Shown: positions 25,191 to 34,147 of the stretch, one piece after another
Numbering within the stretch: position 1 is the stretch's first letter
Layout: every line of letters starts with the position of its first letter
DNA from: JAFAGX01 sp035622175
Lineage (GTDB): Bacteria > Acidobacteriota > Terriglobia > Terriglobales > Acidobacteriaceae
Direction of reading: 5' to 3'
DNA: 64,000 nt
Assembly (NCBI GenBank): GCA_035622175.1
Contig: DASPVV010000076.1
Location: 1-64,000 of the forward strand
The notes under the pieces: model-generated
Database searches by the model: none
Seen by the model: only the letters and a program-made list of their open reading frames with translations
What the model was told of the DNA's origin: nothing
Program-made: the position numbers and the translations under genes

Positions 25191-25982
25191 ATGCTTCGTG
25201 CACTGTATACGGCCGCCAGCGGCATGGTCGCGCAACAAATGAATCTGGACAACATCGCCAACAACTTGGCCAACTCGAGCACGGCCGGATTTTATGGCCG
25301 GCGGCTCCAGTTTTCCGATCTGGTTTATCAGAATCTGGTCATGCCCGGCGCGGCAGCGACCCAGCAGACCACGGTTGCGGCTGGCCTCCAAGTGGGATTA
25401 GGAACGTCGCCGCAAGCCTCGGAAGTGATCCAAACGCAGGGAAACTTCACCTCGACCGGAAACCCTCTGGATCTAGCCATTCAAGGGCTTGGTTTCTTCC
25501 AGGTAACTTTGCCCGATGGCACGATTGCCTACACCCGCGGCGGCGCCTTCCATCTGGACGCGCAAGGGAACATCGTGACCGCCGACGGCAATCCCCTGCA
25601 GCCCAGTATCACCATACCCGCCAACGCCACGACGATTACCATCGGTTCCGATGGAACGATTTCGGTAACCGAAACCGGGCAGACCGCAGCCCAGCAGGTG
25701 GGCAGCATCCAACTGGCGTTGTTTCCCAACCCGGGAGGCTTAAACAGCATCGGCAACAACCTTTTCCTGGCGACGACGGCCTCGGGAGACGCCATCGTGG
25801 GGGCGCCGGGATCGGCCGAGGGATTGGGCACTCTGCAGCAAGGAATGATCGAACAGTCGAACGTAGACATCGTCGAGGAATTTGTCCAGATGATCGTCGC
25901 GCAGCGAGCCTACGAATCCAATTCGCGGGTCGTAACCTCGGCGGATCAGATGTTGCAGGATCTGATCAGTATCGGACGTTAA
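25191..25982 (+). CDS. flgG: Flagellar distal rod protein FlgG
   Basis: The 263-residue product matches FlgG closely: MLRALYTAASGMVAQQMNLD, IANNLANSSTAGFYGRRLQF, LDLAIQGLGFFQV and QSNVDIVEEFVQMIVAQRAY. This is the standard length. It builds the distal rod that passes through the P and L rings. It is first of the rod/ring group flgG-flgA-flgH-flgI-flgJ. Ribosome site GGGGGGAACG. Confidence 0.96.
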   Translation: MLRALYTAASGMVAQQMNLDNIANNLANSSTAGFYGRRLQFSDLVYQNLVMPGAAATQQTTVAAGLQVGLGTSPQASEVIQTQGNFTSTGNPLDLAIQGLGFFQVTLPDGTIAYTRGGAFHLDAQGNIVTADGNPLQPSITIPANATTITIGSDGTISVTETGQTAAQQVGSIQLALFPNPGGLNSIGNNLFLATTASGDAIVGAPGSAEGLGTLQQGMIEQSNVDIVEEFVQMIVAQRAYESNSRVVTSADQMLQDLISIGR

Positions 25983-25991
25983 GGGGAAGGG

Positions 25992-26579
25992 ATGAGAGAC
26001 CGAAGTAAGACAAGAAGCCTGGGGAGTTTTTTCGGCTTGCTGTGGCTCCTGATCCCTGCCGCCGTCGGCCAAGAATCGAGCGCCCGATTCCCAATTTCCG
26101 CAGAGCGCGTCGCCCAGGCGATCGTGACCGCAGGCGTCCCGGTTCGGGCCGCGCAGGTGCGATTTCTGGCGCAAATCAACTCCCTCGGGCCGGATCCGGG
26201 CCTGCAGGTGATCAACCTGGCGAAGTGGTCGGGGGACACATGGAAAGTAGAGCTGCGCTGCTCCGACCCGCGAGTGTGTCTGCCGTTTTATGTCCTGGTA
26301 CAAGCCGGGGCGGCGGGCGCATTCGATGGGATCTCCACCCAGCGGGGCGGTCCTCCTGCCAGGCGAAACGCTTCTCTATTCCGGCGAAAGCAGATGCTCA
26401 TGCGCAATGGCGATCGAGCGACCCTGGTGTTTGAGAACCCGAGCGTGCGTATCAGCATGCCTGTCATCTGTCTCGAGAACGGCAATCGTGGGCAGAGGAT
26501 TCGAGTCGTAAGCACGGATCACAAGCGATTTTTCAAGGCGGAGATTGTGAACTCCGAGCTGCTGAAAGTCGAGCTTTGA
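25992..26579 (+). CDS. flgA: P-ring assembly chaperone FlgA
   Basis: The 195-residue protein has a leader ending in AAVGQE and a SAF-like C-terminal part (MRNGDRATLVFENPSVRISMP and GQRIRVVSTDHKRFFKAEIVN, split), as in FlgA. It would act in the periplasm to help FlgI form the P ring. It is divergent, and its position between flgG and flgH supports the call. Ribosome site TTAAGGGGAAGGG. Confidence 0.82.
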   Translation: MRDRSKTRSLGSFFGLLWLLIPAAVGQESSARFPISAERVAQAIVTAGVPVRAAQVRFLAQINSLGPDPGLQVINLAKWSGDTWKVELRCSDPRVCLPFYVLVQAGAAGAFDGISTQRGGPPARRNASLFRRKQMLMRNGDRATLVFENPSVRISMPVICLENGNRGQRIRVVSTDHKRFFKAEIVNSELLKVEL

Positions 26580-26592
26580 GATAGGAAGATCC

Positions 26593-27318
26593 ATGGGTAT
26601 GAAAGGCTCATTCTGGCGAACGTTCGCGGTATCGATGACCAGCCTGTTCTTGGCGATGCCGCCGTTCCTGCTGGCCGACACCAACAAACTGTCGAAGCAG
26701 GACTCCGACCAATCGCGGTCCGCCTATATTGCCCGGGCGCAGCACGAGGCACAGTGGGTTGCGCCCCCGAGTCTGCCCGGCAGTCTCTGGGTTCCAGGCG
26801 GCGGCCTCAGCGATATGGCGAGCGATTACAAGGCTCGCAATGTGGGTGATATCGTCACCTTGACCGTGGTCGAATCCACCTCGGCCGAGACGACCGGAGA
26901 TGTCAATACCTCCAGGGCGTTTCAAACAAGTTCTGCCATTACCGCTTTGCCGGGCAAGCTGAAGACCGGCGGAGTGAATCCTCTGTTCGGCGCGAATTCC
27001 TCGACCGCCCTGAAAGGGACGGGCGAGACTGACGCGGGGGACACCCTCACCACAAGTCTTTCGGGGCGCGTCCTCGCGGTCTTGCCGAACGGCAACATGG
27101 TCGTCGAGGCGGAACGCTCGGTTTTGATCAACAGCCAACGCGAGACGATGCTGGTGCGTGGAATCCTGCGACCAGGAGACATTGCGCCGAACAACACAGC
27201 CCCTTCGACGGCGCTGGCGAACCTCGAGATTGAACTCAAGGGCAAGGGAGTGGTCTCTGATTCCATCAGCCGGCCCAATGTGATCATGCGCACTCTGCTA
27301 TGGTTAATCGGTTTCTAA
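26593..27318 (+). CDS. flgH: L-ring protein FlgH, without lipobox cysteine
   Basis: The 241-residue product shows the FlgH core: ARNVGDIVTLTVVESTSAET near 82-101, then LSGRVLAVLPNGNMVVEAER and VRGILRPGDI. FlgH is normally an outer-membrane lipoprotein with a cysteine at the end of the leader. Here the leader (SMTSLFLAMPPFLLADTNK) ends without cysteine, and the whole protein has none. It is either processed by signal peptidase I or held in the outer membrane in another way. Confidence 0.92.
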   Translation: MGMKGSFWRTFAVSMTSLFLAMPPFLLADTNKLSKQDSDQSRSAYIARAQHEAQWVAPPSLPGSLWVPGGGLSDMASDYKARNVGDIVTLTVVESTSAETTGDVNTSRAFQTSSAITALPGKLKTGGVNPLFGANSSTALKGTGETDAGDTLTTSLSGRVLAVLPNGNMVVEAERSVLINSQRETMLVRGILRPGDIAPNNTAPSTALANLEIELKGKGVVSDSISRPNVIMRTLLWLIGF

Positions 27319-27338
27319 GCCGGAACAGGCGTCTGCCG

Positions 27339-28478
27339 ATGACGCGTCGTTGGCCTCAGCGGGGCTGCGATGCCTGTCTGCTGAGTCTGCTGGTTGTGGC
27401 CCTGAGCGTTCGGGGAAGCGCCGCCGCAGACCAGGGCGCCAGGCAAGTACTGATTCGGGATATCACGACCGTCGCCGGCATCCGGGAGAACCCTCTCATC
27501 GGCTATGGTGTCGTGGTCGGCCTGAAGCGAACCGGCGACAGTCAGCAAACTCTGTTTACCACGCAAACCTTGGCCAACGTTCTCGAACGCTTGGGTCTTC
27601 AGATTCCCGCAGCCTCGGTGCAAACCCGCAACATCGCCGCGGTGATGGTCACCGCTTCTCTTCCTCCCTTTGCGCAGCCGGGGACGACCATCGATGTAAC
27701 CGCTTCCTCTGCCGGAGACGCCAAAAGCCTAGAGGGCGGTATCTTATTGCTTACGGCTCTCCACGCCGCCGACGGTAACGTCTACGCGGAGGCGCAAGGA
27801 GCTCTCACCTTGGGCGGCTATACCGCGGGTTCCAGTCTGAATAGCAAAGAGGTGAACCATGCGACCGTAGGCCGGATACCAGCCGGCGGCACTGTAGAAC
27901 GCTATGTCGCGGTGGACTTGAGCCATCTTACGACGCTGTCGCTGGTCCTGCGCGAACCTGATTTCGCAGCCGCGCGCGAGGTCACGGACGCCATTAACCA
28001 TGATCTTGGCAGGGATGCCGCCTCGTTCTCCGACAGCCGCCGCATCGATGTCAGCGTGCCCCAAGCCGGCATGCCTTCCGTGCCCATGCTGATCGCGCGC
28101 GTGCAGAGCCTTGCTGTTTCCGTCCATCCCCCCGCCAAAGTAGTGCTGAACGAGCGGACGGGCACGATCGTGATGGGCGGGGACGTCAAACTCTCACCCG
28201 TCTCGGTGTTGCATGGCGGTCTCACGGTCGAGGTGTCGACCACGCTTACAGTTTCGCAGCCGGCGCCTCTGTCCACCGGCAAAACCGTGGTGGTGCCGGA
28301 GACCGACGTCGAAACCAAGGAGGCGCCGGTTCGTTCGATCCAGCTAGGCGCCGGCGCGAGTGTCGAAGAACTGATCAACGGTTTGCATGCCATGGGTGCG
28401 ACTGCCCGGGACGTTGTAGCCATCCTGCAGGCGATCAAGGCCGCCGGCGGGTTGCAGGCTGAATTGGAGATACTGTGA
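27339..28478 (+). CDS. flgI: P-ring protein FlgI
   Basis: The 379-residue protein has a signal peptide (LLSLLVVALSVRGSAAA) and the FlgI core (RDITTVAGIRENPLIGYGVV, GLKRTGDSQQTLFTTQTLAN, VMVTASLPPFAQPGTTIDVT, split). ATG 27339 gives a signal peptide of normal length. The in-frame ATG at 27300 lies inside flgH and is less likely. It forms the periplasmic P ring. The stop overlaps the GTG of flgJ by four bases. Confidence 0.95.
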   Translation: MTRRWPQRGCDACLLSLLVVALSVRGSAAADQGARQVLIRDITTVAGIRENPLIGYGVVVGLKRTGDSQQTLFTTQTLANVLERLGLQIPAASVQTRNIAAVMVTASLPPFAQPGTTIDVTASSAGDAKSLEGGILLLTALHAADGNVYAEAQGALTLGGYTAGSSLNSKEVNHATVGRIPAGGTVERYVAVDLSHLTTLSLVLREPDFAAAREVTDAINHDLGRDAASFSDSRRIDVSVPQAGMPSVPMLIARVQSLAVSVHPPAKVVLNERTGTIVMGGDVKLSPVSVLHGGLTVEVSTTLTVSQPAPLSTGKTVVVPETDVETKEAPVRSIQLGAGASVEELINGLHAMGATARDVVAILQAIKAAGGLQAELEIL

Positions 28479-28900
28479 GCACGATTGCGTTTCTTTCGAA
28501 CTCGTCTACCCTGACCAAAGCGGACTTATCCGAGGCCAAGAGCGCACAGGCGGTGCGCGGTCTCGAGGCAAAGTCGGCGAACGACAGCTTCGCGAAGATC
28601 GATAAGGCGGCGAAGGAATTCGAAGGAATTTTGCTGGGCGAGTGGCTCGAAAAGGCGGAAAAGTCCTTTGCCAGCGTACCCGGAGCCGACCCTGACCAGG
28701 ATAGCGATCCGGGACACGACCAGTTTCAAAGCATCGGCTGTCAGTTCCTGGCCGAGGCATTGAGCAAGGCGGGCGGGATCGGGATCGCATCCATGATCAG
28801 CCAACATCTGGAAGCCTCGGAGGCGAGTCGAGGCCAGAACTCCAACCAGGCCGCTTCCGGGAATTCGATAAACCACGGCAACTTACAGAAGAATAAGTAG
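28475..28900 (+). CDS. flgJ: Rod-binding protein FlgJ, N-terminal domain only
   Basis: The 141-residue product has the rod-capping domain: IDKAAKEFEGILLGEWLEKAEKS near 44-66, and FLAEALSKAGGIGIASMISQHL near 91-112. The C-terminal muramidase domain of enteric FlgJ is missing, as is common outside the gamma group. A separate peptidoglycan hydrolase would be needed for rod passage and is not seen in this window. The start is GTG overlapping the flgI stop. Confidence 0.88.
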   Translation: MSTIAFLSNSSTLTKADLSEAKSAQAVRGLEAKSANDSFAKIDKAAKEFEGILLGEWLEKAEKSFASVPGADPDQDSDPGHDQFQSIGCQFLAEALSKAGGIGIASMISQHLEASEASRGQNSNQAASGNSINHGNLQKNK

Positions 28901-28920
28901 TTAGAGAAGTGTAGAGGAGC

Positions 28921-28948
28921 TAAAGTTTGGTTCGGAAACTGCCGATTA
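28921..28948 (+). promoter_or_regulatory. Sigma28 promoter of flgM-flgN-flgK-flgL
   Basis: TAAAGTTT, 12 bases, GCCGATTA. The -35 is a perfect match to the enteric consensus. It lies 20 bases before flgM, so sigma28 drives its own inhibitor and the hook-filament junction genes. Confidence 0.9.
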
Positions 28949-28968
28949 AGAACTGAGGACAGGCTTTT

Positions 28969-29244
28969 ATGAGAATCGGATCTAACATGCCCGATCTGCA
29001 GATTGTTTCCCCTGCAAGGGAAGGCGTCTCCTCGGCTGCAGCCAGCAAGGCCCCTCAGGCATCCCCGCAAGAGAGCGACAGAGGCCCGGAGGACAGGCTA
29101 AGCATAAGCAGTCTTGCCACACAAGCGTTAGAGACGCCTGAGATCCGTCAAGACAAGGTGGACAGCCTGCAGCCAATCGTCCTCAGTGGGGAGTATCGGC
29201 TGGATCCAGAGCAGATTGCCGGCGCCATGTTCGATGAGTTCTAG
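28969..29244 (+). CDS. flgM: Anti-sigma28 factor FlgM
   Basis: The 91-residue protein is disordered and polar at the N-terminus. It ends with the FlgM signature IRQDKVDSLQPIVLSGEYRL and DPEQIAGAMFDE. FlgM binds FliA until it is exported through the finished hook. The sigma28 promoter just upstream gives the usual feedback loop. flgN follows after 9 bases. Confidence 0.92.
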   Translation: MRIGSNMPDLQIVSPAREGVSSAAASKAPQASPQESDRGPEDRLSISSLATQALETPEIRQDKVDSLQPIVLSGEYRLDPEQIAGAMFDEF

Positions 29245-29253
29245 AAGCACGGC

Positions 29254-29670
29254 ATGAACGATGGAAGAACTGGGAGCGAGACGATGGTGCTGAACCCAGA
29301 GGCCACCCACGCAAACCCGAACCTCGATTACCTGGGGTTGGTACGTGCCTTGTCTGAGGAGACTGCCGCCGCTATTTCCGCCATCGAGCGGAACCATCGG
29401 CAGCAGTTTGAAGCCGCCATCGCCAACCAGGAAAAACTCTGCCATGAGCTCTTGACCAGGAAAGGCTCGGTCTCTGCGCTGGCTGAAACTCGCAAGCACG
29501 AGGTTCAGCAAGCCCACTCGACCTTGGCGCAGGTAAACCGGGTGTATGCCCGGGTGATTCAGCGCGCGAAACGATGTGCCGACTTGCTTCTCGCACTCTA
29601 CGGACACCATGGTCAAGGTTACGGGAACGATATCTTAGCCGACCGGCACAGTTGGTCCTGCGAGGTCTAA
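29254..29670 (+). CDS. flgN: FlgN-like export chaperone for FlgK/FlgL
   Basis: The 138-residue product is mainly helical (LGLVRALSEETAAAISAIERN near 26-46, then AIANQEKLCHELLTRKGSVSA), as in FlgN. It is placed between flgM and flgK, as in many flagellar systems. The sequence is weakly conserved, so the name rests largely on context. Start ATG 29254 or ATG 29284. The latter has a better GGGAGCGAG ribosome site. Confidence 0.75.
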   Translation: MNDGRTGSETMVLNPEATHANPNLDYLGLVRALSEETAAAISAIERNHRQQFEAAIANQEKLCHELLTRKGSVSALAETRKHEVQQAHSTLAQVNRVYARVIQRAKRCADLLLALYGHHGQGYGNDILADRHSWSCEV

Positions 29671-29674
29671 TACG

Positions 29675-31057
29675 ATGGGTGGTTTGCTATCTTCGCTGTT
29701 GATCGCGACCCAGGCTCTGGACGTTGACCAGGGAGCGATGGATGTCACGGCCAACAACATTGCCAACGTCAACACACCCGACTATAGCCGCGAGGTGCCC
29801 GACCTGGCAGAACAGACACCCGTGGAGGTGGGAAATCTCACCGTCGGCACCGGGGTAACCCTGGCGCAGATCCAGAGTGTTCGTGATCAGGTACTCACGC
29901 TCCAGATCGCGGAACAGACCGCACAGCAGAACGGAGCACAGACAGAACTCAATGCTTTGCAACAAATCCAAGCTCTGTTTGCCAATTCGAACCAAGGAAT
30001 TGGCGCGGACATCACCGCGTTCTTTAATAGCATCAGTCAACTCTCGACCGACCCCACCAACGCCGCCAGCCGAGCGGCGGTAATCACGGCCGCGCAAAAT
30101 TTGGCGGTGGCTTTCAATCAGACCTCGTCCAGCTTGACGTCGAATCAGTTGAGCTTGAATCAGTCGGTTTCCCAGACCATCGGCCAGATCAATACCCTGA
30201 CCCAGCAGATTGCACAAATCAATGTGCAGATCGGACAGATGCAGCAGTTAGGCCAGGATCCCGGTGGTCTCGAAGACCAGGAAAACCAACTGATCAACCA
30301 GCTTTCCGAGCTGACCAGTGTGTCGGAGACCGAAACCCCACAAGGTTTGACGTTGACTACGGGAAATGGAACCCCCTTGGTCGTGGCCAATCAGAGCTAT
30401 GCCCTCACGGTTCAGAACAGCGCCACCACCGGTATGGAGGATGTCTTCTTTCAGGGACAGGACATCACGAGCACAATCCAGGGCGGGATTCTAGGTGGCA
30501 CCATTCAGGCGCGGGACCAGGATATACCTGGCCTGCTCAATCAACTCAATACGCTGGCTAGCCAGTTTGCCGCCAGTATCAACACGGCGCAGGCGGCTGG
30601 CTACGATTTGGACGGAAATCCGGGACCGGCTTTGTTCTCGGTGACGGGCCCCGGGGCAGCCGCCACCTTCAGTCTGGCGACGACGGATCCGAACGCCATT
30701 GCCGCCAGCTCGGATGGCACACCCGGCAGCGACGGCAATATCCAGAACCTGATGGCGGTCGAGTCTCAGCCCCTGGCTCCGGGGGGAGACACGCCGACCA
30801 ACAGCTACGCAGCCTTGGTCTCGCAAAGTGGCACTTTGGCAGCCGAGGCGCAAGCGGAGGTAACCGCCAGCACGACCAGCATCAATCAGCTCAATGACCA
30901 GTTGGGTTCTGTTTCTGGGGTTTCGATCAACGAAGAAACCACCAACCTGCTGAATTATCAGAATGCTTTTTCGGCAGCGGCCCGGGTCGTGTCAACCATC
31001 GATGAGTTGACCCAGACTGTACTCAACATGGGGGCAGGCAGCGCCTCCGTCTCTTAA
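29675..31057 (+). CDS. flgK: Hook-filament junction protein FlgK
   Basis: The 460-residue protein has the N-terminal motif QGAMDVTANNIANVNTPDYSRE, a long helical D1 region rich in Gln and Asn, and the C-terminal segment VSINEETTNLLNYQNAFSAAARVVSTIDEL (split near 415-445). These features define FlgK (HAP1). It joins hook and filament and is secreted with the help of FlgN. flgL follows after 6 bases. Confidence 0.95.
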   Translation: MGGLLSSLLIATQALDVDQGAMDVTANNIANVNTPDYSREVPDLAEQTPVEVGNLTVGTGVTLAQIQSVRDQVLTLQIAEQTAQQNGAQTELNALQQIQALFANSNQGIGADITAFFNSISQLSTDPTNAASRAAVITAAQNLAVAFNQTSSSLTSNQLSLNQSVSQTIGQINTLTQQIAQINVQIGQMQQLGQDPGGLEDQENQLINQLSELTSVSETETPQGLTLTTGNGTPLVVANQSYALTVQNSATTGMEDVFFQGQDITSTIQGGILGGTIQARDQDIPGLLNQLNTLASQFAASINTAQAAGYDLDGNPGPALFSVTGPGAAATFSLATTDPNAIAASSDGTPGSDGNIQNLMAVESQPLAPGGDTPTNSYAALVSQSGTLAAEAQAEVTASTTSINQLNDQLGSVSGVSINEETTNLLNYQNAFSAAARVVSTIDELTQTVLNMGAGSASVS

Positions 31058-31063
31058 ACCTAT

Positions 31064-31957
31064 ATGCGCGTAAATCCAAATTTCACTCCCGACATTCTCG
31101 CGGATCTTTACACGGCAGAAAGCCAGGCTCAGACCGCGATCGAGCAACTGGCCAGCGGCCAACAGATCAATATGCCCTCGGATAATCCCGCGGGCGCAGC
31201 CGAGCTTGTCCAGAATCAAGCTCAACAGGGGCAAACCGATCAATTCCTGCAGAATACGAGCAGCGTGGAGGATCTGCTCAAGACCGCTGATTCGGCTCTC
31301 AGCTCGGTGGTGAGCGCTTTGAATCAGGCTATCGCGGTCGGAACCCAGGGGGCAAACGGCACCAACGACGCCGCCGACCTCCAGTCCCTGGCACAGCAGG
31401 TTCAAGGCATCGAATCCCAGATCGTCCAATTTGCCAACACCACCTACCAAGGGAACTATATCTTTGCGGGGAGCGCTACGAGTACGGCCCCGTTCACTCT
31501 CAACTCCCAAACCTACGGCGTCACTTACAACGGAAACGCAGACACCAACTCCGTCGAGATTGCCGACGGCAATAGCGTTCAGACCAATCTTCCCGGCAAC
31601 CAGTTGTTTCAGGGGTCAGGCGGCAATGTGATGGGAGCCTTGCAACAATTGATCACCGCCCTGCAAAGTGGGAACGCAGCCGCCGCCGGCACGGCCACGT
31701 CGCAGCTGGGCAACGCGTTGAATTATCTGTCGTCGCAGCGTGTCTTCTATGGAGATGTTCTCGACCAACTCAATTCCAACCAATCCTATTTGCAGCAAGA
31801 ACAGGTGAACCTGCAGTCGGACCAGAATACGATCGATGGCGTCAACATGGCGCAGGCTGCCACCAACCTGTCGCAGGCGGAAACCACGCAGAATGCCGTG
31901 CTGGCCGCCCTGGCCAAGGTGATCCCGGACAACCTTCTCGAGTATCTGCAGTCGTAG
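31064..31957 (+). CDS. flgL: Hook-filament junction protein FlgL
   Basis: The 297-residue product is flagellin-like at both ends: IEQLASGQQINMPSDNPAGAAEL near 26-48, and VNMAQAATNLSQAETTQNAVLAA near the C-terminus. The body is short. It forms the second junction zone (HAP3). It ends the flgM-flgN-flgK-flgL unit and faces fliS with an 88-base gap. That gap holds only a short GGAGC/GCTCC hairpin. Confidence 0.94.
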   Translation: MRVNPNFTPDILADLYTAESQAQTAIEQLASGQQINMPSDNPAGAAELVQNQAQQGQTDQFLQNTSSVEDLLKTADSALSSVVSALNQAIAVGTQGANGTNDAADLQSLAQQVQGIESQIVQFANTTYQGNYIFAGSATSTAPFTLNSQTYGVTYNGNADTNSVEIADGNSVQTNLPGNQLFQGSGGNVMGALQQLITALQSGNAAAAGTATSQLGNALNYLSSQRVFYGDVLDQLNSNQSYLQQEQVNLQSDQNTIDGVNMAQAATNLSQAETTQNAVLAALAKVIPDNLLEYLQS

Positions 31958-32045
31958 CCACCCAAGGCAGCAGAAGAGGAGCAGCCTGGCGCTCCCGGTG
32001 TGAAGAGAACCTGACCTGGATCTCAATCTAGAGCGGCAGGAGCCA

Positions 32046-32516
32046 TCAGGCAGTCCAGTCGTCGGTGGTTCTTTCGTCGTCGGGGCCGATTCGCGCCGGC
32101 GCATGGGATGGGCTGGTTGGAGCAGGAATGGTTTCCGCGGGCGCACGTTCGGGATCGACTTGCACCCAGGTCTGGCGGACATCGAGCAGCAACGAGATCT
32201 GTTTGCGCAAGAGTTCGGGGCTTTGTTGGACGTGTGCTTCCCAAATTCCGGCGCGCAGGACAGCGTAGAAGTGGGAGAGATGGTTCGCAGCGTCTCCGCC
32301 CTTCTCCCGGTTCAGGGACCCCTGCAGCTGTTGCAGCACAAGAAAGGAATGCTTGAGCGCCCGGGACCGGGCCTCGATGTCTCCTCTTTCCAGCGCCTTC
32401 ATCGCCTGCCGCAAATCCTCCACCAGCATGTCATAGAGAGCGATCACCAGGCCTACTGAGCTGGCATTGGCGACGGCCACCTTGCGATAGCTCAATTCCG
32501 TCTGTCTTGAGTTCAT
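32046..32516 (-). CDS. fliS: Flagellin chaperone FliS
   Basis: The 156-residue protein has the four-helix FliS pattern: SVGLVIALYDMLVEDLRQAM near 20-39, ALERGDIEARSRALKHSFLVL near 41-61, and HLSHFYAVLRAG in the third helix. It keeps flagellin from polymerising in the cytoplasm. The C-terminal tail is rich in Pro and Ala. The gene starts four bases into the end of fliD, so the two are coupled. Confidence 0.92.
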   Translation of the reverse strand: MNSRQTELSYRKVAVANASSVGLVIALYDMLVEDLRQAMKALERGDIEARSRALKHSFLVLQQLQGSLNREKGGDAANHLSHFYAVLRAGIWEAHVQQSPELLRKQISLLLDVRQTWVQVDPERAPAETIPAPTSPSHAPARIGPDDERTTDDWTA

Positions 32517-33877
32517 AGAATTGTGGTGCTCGAACTGGGTGGATAGCCGAGTTCGGCGTTCAGTTGTGCCTGTTCGGTGGGTAATTCTTCAAGCGCAATA
32601 TCGGCCTGGTTGAATTCGTTGGTGAGATAGGTCTGTTGCTGTTGGAGATAAGGCTGGATATTGTTGATCTGATTCTGCAAGTCCTGGATTTCGTTGTTGA
32701 TGCTTTGCAAGTCGACGGTGAACGCCCCGTTGGTCGAATCGGTAAGAGACGACAGCTGGTTGCTCAAAAAGTTTACAAAGCCGTTCGACGATGTGCCCTG
32801 CAGAAAGCTTTGGACAGCGCTGAAATTGTTCTGGATGGCACTGTTGAGGGTGGCGCTGTTCAGGGTCAAACTGCCATCATTGTTCATGGTGATCCCGAGA
32901 TCGGCAAGGGTCGCCACCGCGCTGCCGGCGGTCGAGTAACCTCCCGCGGACAACAAGTCGCTCTGCAGGAGGCTGAGGGTGGGATCGCCCGCGACTGGAC
33001 CCTCCGTGTTATTTGCGCCCACCGCATACTGCGCGTTCACATCGCCGACGACCGTGTTGTAGGCGCTTACAAAATTGCTGATCGCGGTCGAGGCACTGTT
33101 GACATCCGGCGATATCACGACATCGACGGGGGTTCCCGGGGAAGCGCCCACTAAGTTGAAGGTTACCCCATTGACTGCCCCGGTCACGGTATTCGATGCG
33201 CTGACGATAGGAATTCCATCGACCGTCAGGGATGCGTTTTGTCCTTGAATCGCCTGGGTGAAGGCGATGCTAGTGTCCTCACTGATGGTGATGTTACCGG
33301 CGGCACCCGAGTTGTTGCTGACGATCGATAAACGGGATCCGCTCGCGTCCGTTACCACGTTGGCGGTGACCCCAAGGTTCATGCCGTTGATGGTGTTCGC
33401 CAAATCGTCTAACGTATTGTTGCCGCTGCCGACCGTTATCTGCGTTGGGGTACCGGAGCCCACCTGAATGCTAAAGCTGCCGTCCGCGAGGGTGGTAGTG
33501 CCGCTGGCTACCTCGGCCGAATACCAGGACGCGGTAGTCGCCAGACTGGTGACCACGACAACGTGATTGGCCGCGCTTGCCCCGTTCGCTGCCGTCGCCG
33601 TGACCACATTCGAATTCGAAGACGATGTTGTCATCGAGGCTAAGGCTCCCGCCGGGTCACCCAAGGCGGTCAGAGCGCTTTCGAGCGAGGTAACGTCGTT
33701 TTCAATCGAAGTGAGCGCGCTGGTGTCGGTCTGTAACGTTTGCTGTTGATTCTGCCACTGCACCTCCGGAGCCTCGTCTGCCGCCAGGGCTTGGCTCACC
33801 GCCTCCTGAACGTTAATGGGCTGGGATGAACCGAATGCCGATAACAGGGAGCTCAGGTTGAGGGGATTCGCACTCAT
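32513..33877 (-). CDS. fliD: Filament cap protein FliD
   Basis: From ATG 33877 the product has 454 residues. It begins MSANPLNLSSLLSAFGSSQPI, as FliD proteins do, and shows the FliD N- and C-terminal domains (SLESALTALGDPAGALASMT; then FVNFLSNQLSSLTDSTNGAF and NNEIQDLQNQINNIQPYLQQ). An upstream in-frame start at 33970 would add 31 unconserved residues and is not favoured. The cap directs flagellin insertion at the filament tip. It lies between fliC and fliS. Confidence 0.93.
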   Translation of the reverse strand: MSANPLNLSSLLSAFGSSQPINVQEAVSQALAADEAPEVQWQNQQQTLQTDTSALTSIENDVTSLESALTALGDPAGALASMTTSSSNSNVVTATAANGASAANHVVVVTSLATTASWYSAEVASGTTTLADGSFSIQVGSGTPTQITVGSGNNTLDDLANTINGMNLGVTANVVTDASGSRLSIVSNNSGAAGNITISEDTSIAFTQAIQGQNASLTVDGIPIVSASNTVTGAVNGVTFNLVGASPGTPVDVVISPDVNSASTAISNFVSAYNTVVGDVNAQYAVGANNTEGPVAGDPTLSLLQSDLLSAGGYSTAGSAVATLADLGITMNNDGSLTLNSATLNSAIQNNFSAVQSFLQGTSSNGFVNFLSNQLSSLTDSTNGAFTVDLQSINNEIQDLQNQINNIQPYLQQQQTYLTNEFNQADIALEELPTEQAQLNAELGYPPSSSTTIL

Positions 33878-33966
33878 GATCTTTTTTTCTTGCCTTCGCT
33901 GCCGTTCGTTTGTGCGAAGAAGTGAAGAGGTGTTGGGATTGGTTGGTCCCACCACCTCAGGGTGAG

Positions 33967-34128
33967 TCACGGAAACAACTTCAACTGCTGCGGAGCATTC
34001 GATTCTTGCAATACCGCGTTGCCAGTTGGGCGCGATCTGCCGGAGTTGGACGCACTTGCGGTCTCTTCGCCAGTGTCTCCAGCTACCATGCCGTTCTGGT
34101 CATTCGCGAGGTGGCCGGACTGGTTCAT
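33967..34128 (-). CDS. 53-residue open frame resembling the flagellin C-terminus (degenerate duplicate)
   Basis: This small leftward frame starts 19 bases after the fliC stop codon, behind GGGGGTGG. It has no internal stop. Its second half aligns with the end of FliC: GEETASAS against GEETSNLS, TGNAVLQES against TGIAALQES, and QQLKLFP against NVLKLFQ. The DNA also aligns near both stop codons. It therefore looks like a partial duplication of the fliC 3' end that has diverged but kept its frame. It could be a pseudogene remnant or a mini-protein read with fliC. Confidence 0.6.
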   Translation of the reverse strand: MNQSGHLANDQNGMVAGDTGEETASASNSGRSRPTGNAVLQESNAPQQLKLFP

Positions 34129-34147
34129 CCGACCACCCCCGTGTGAG

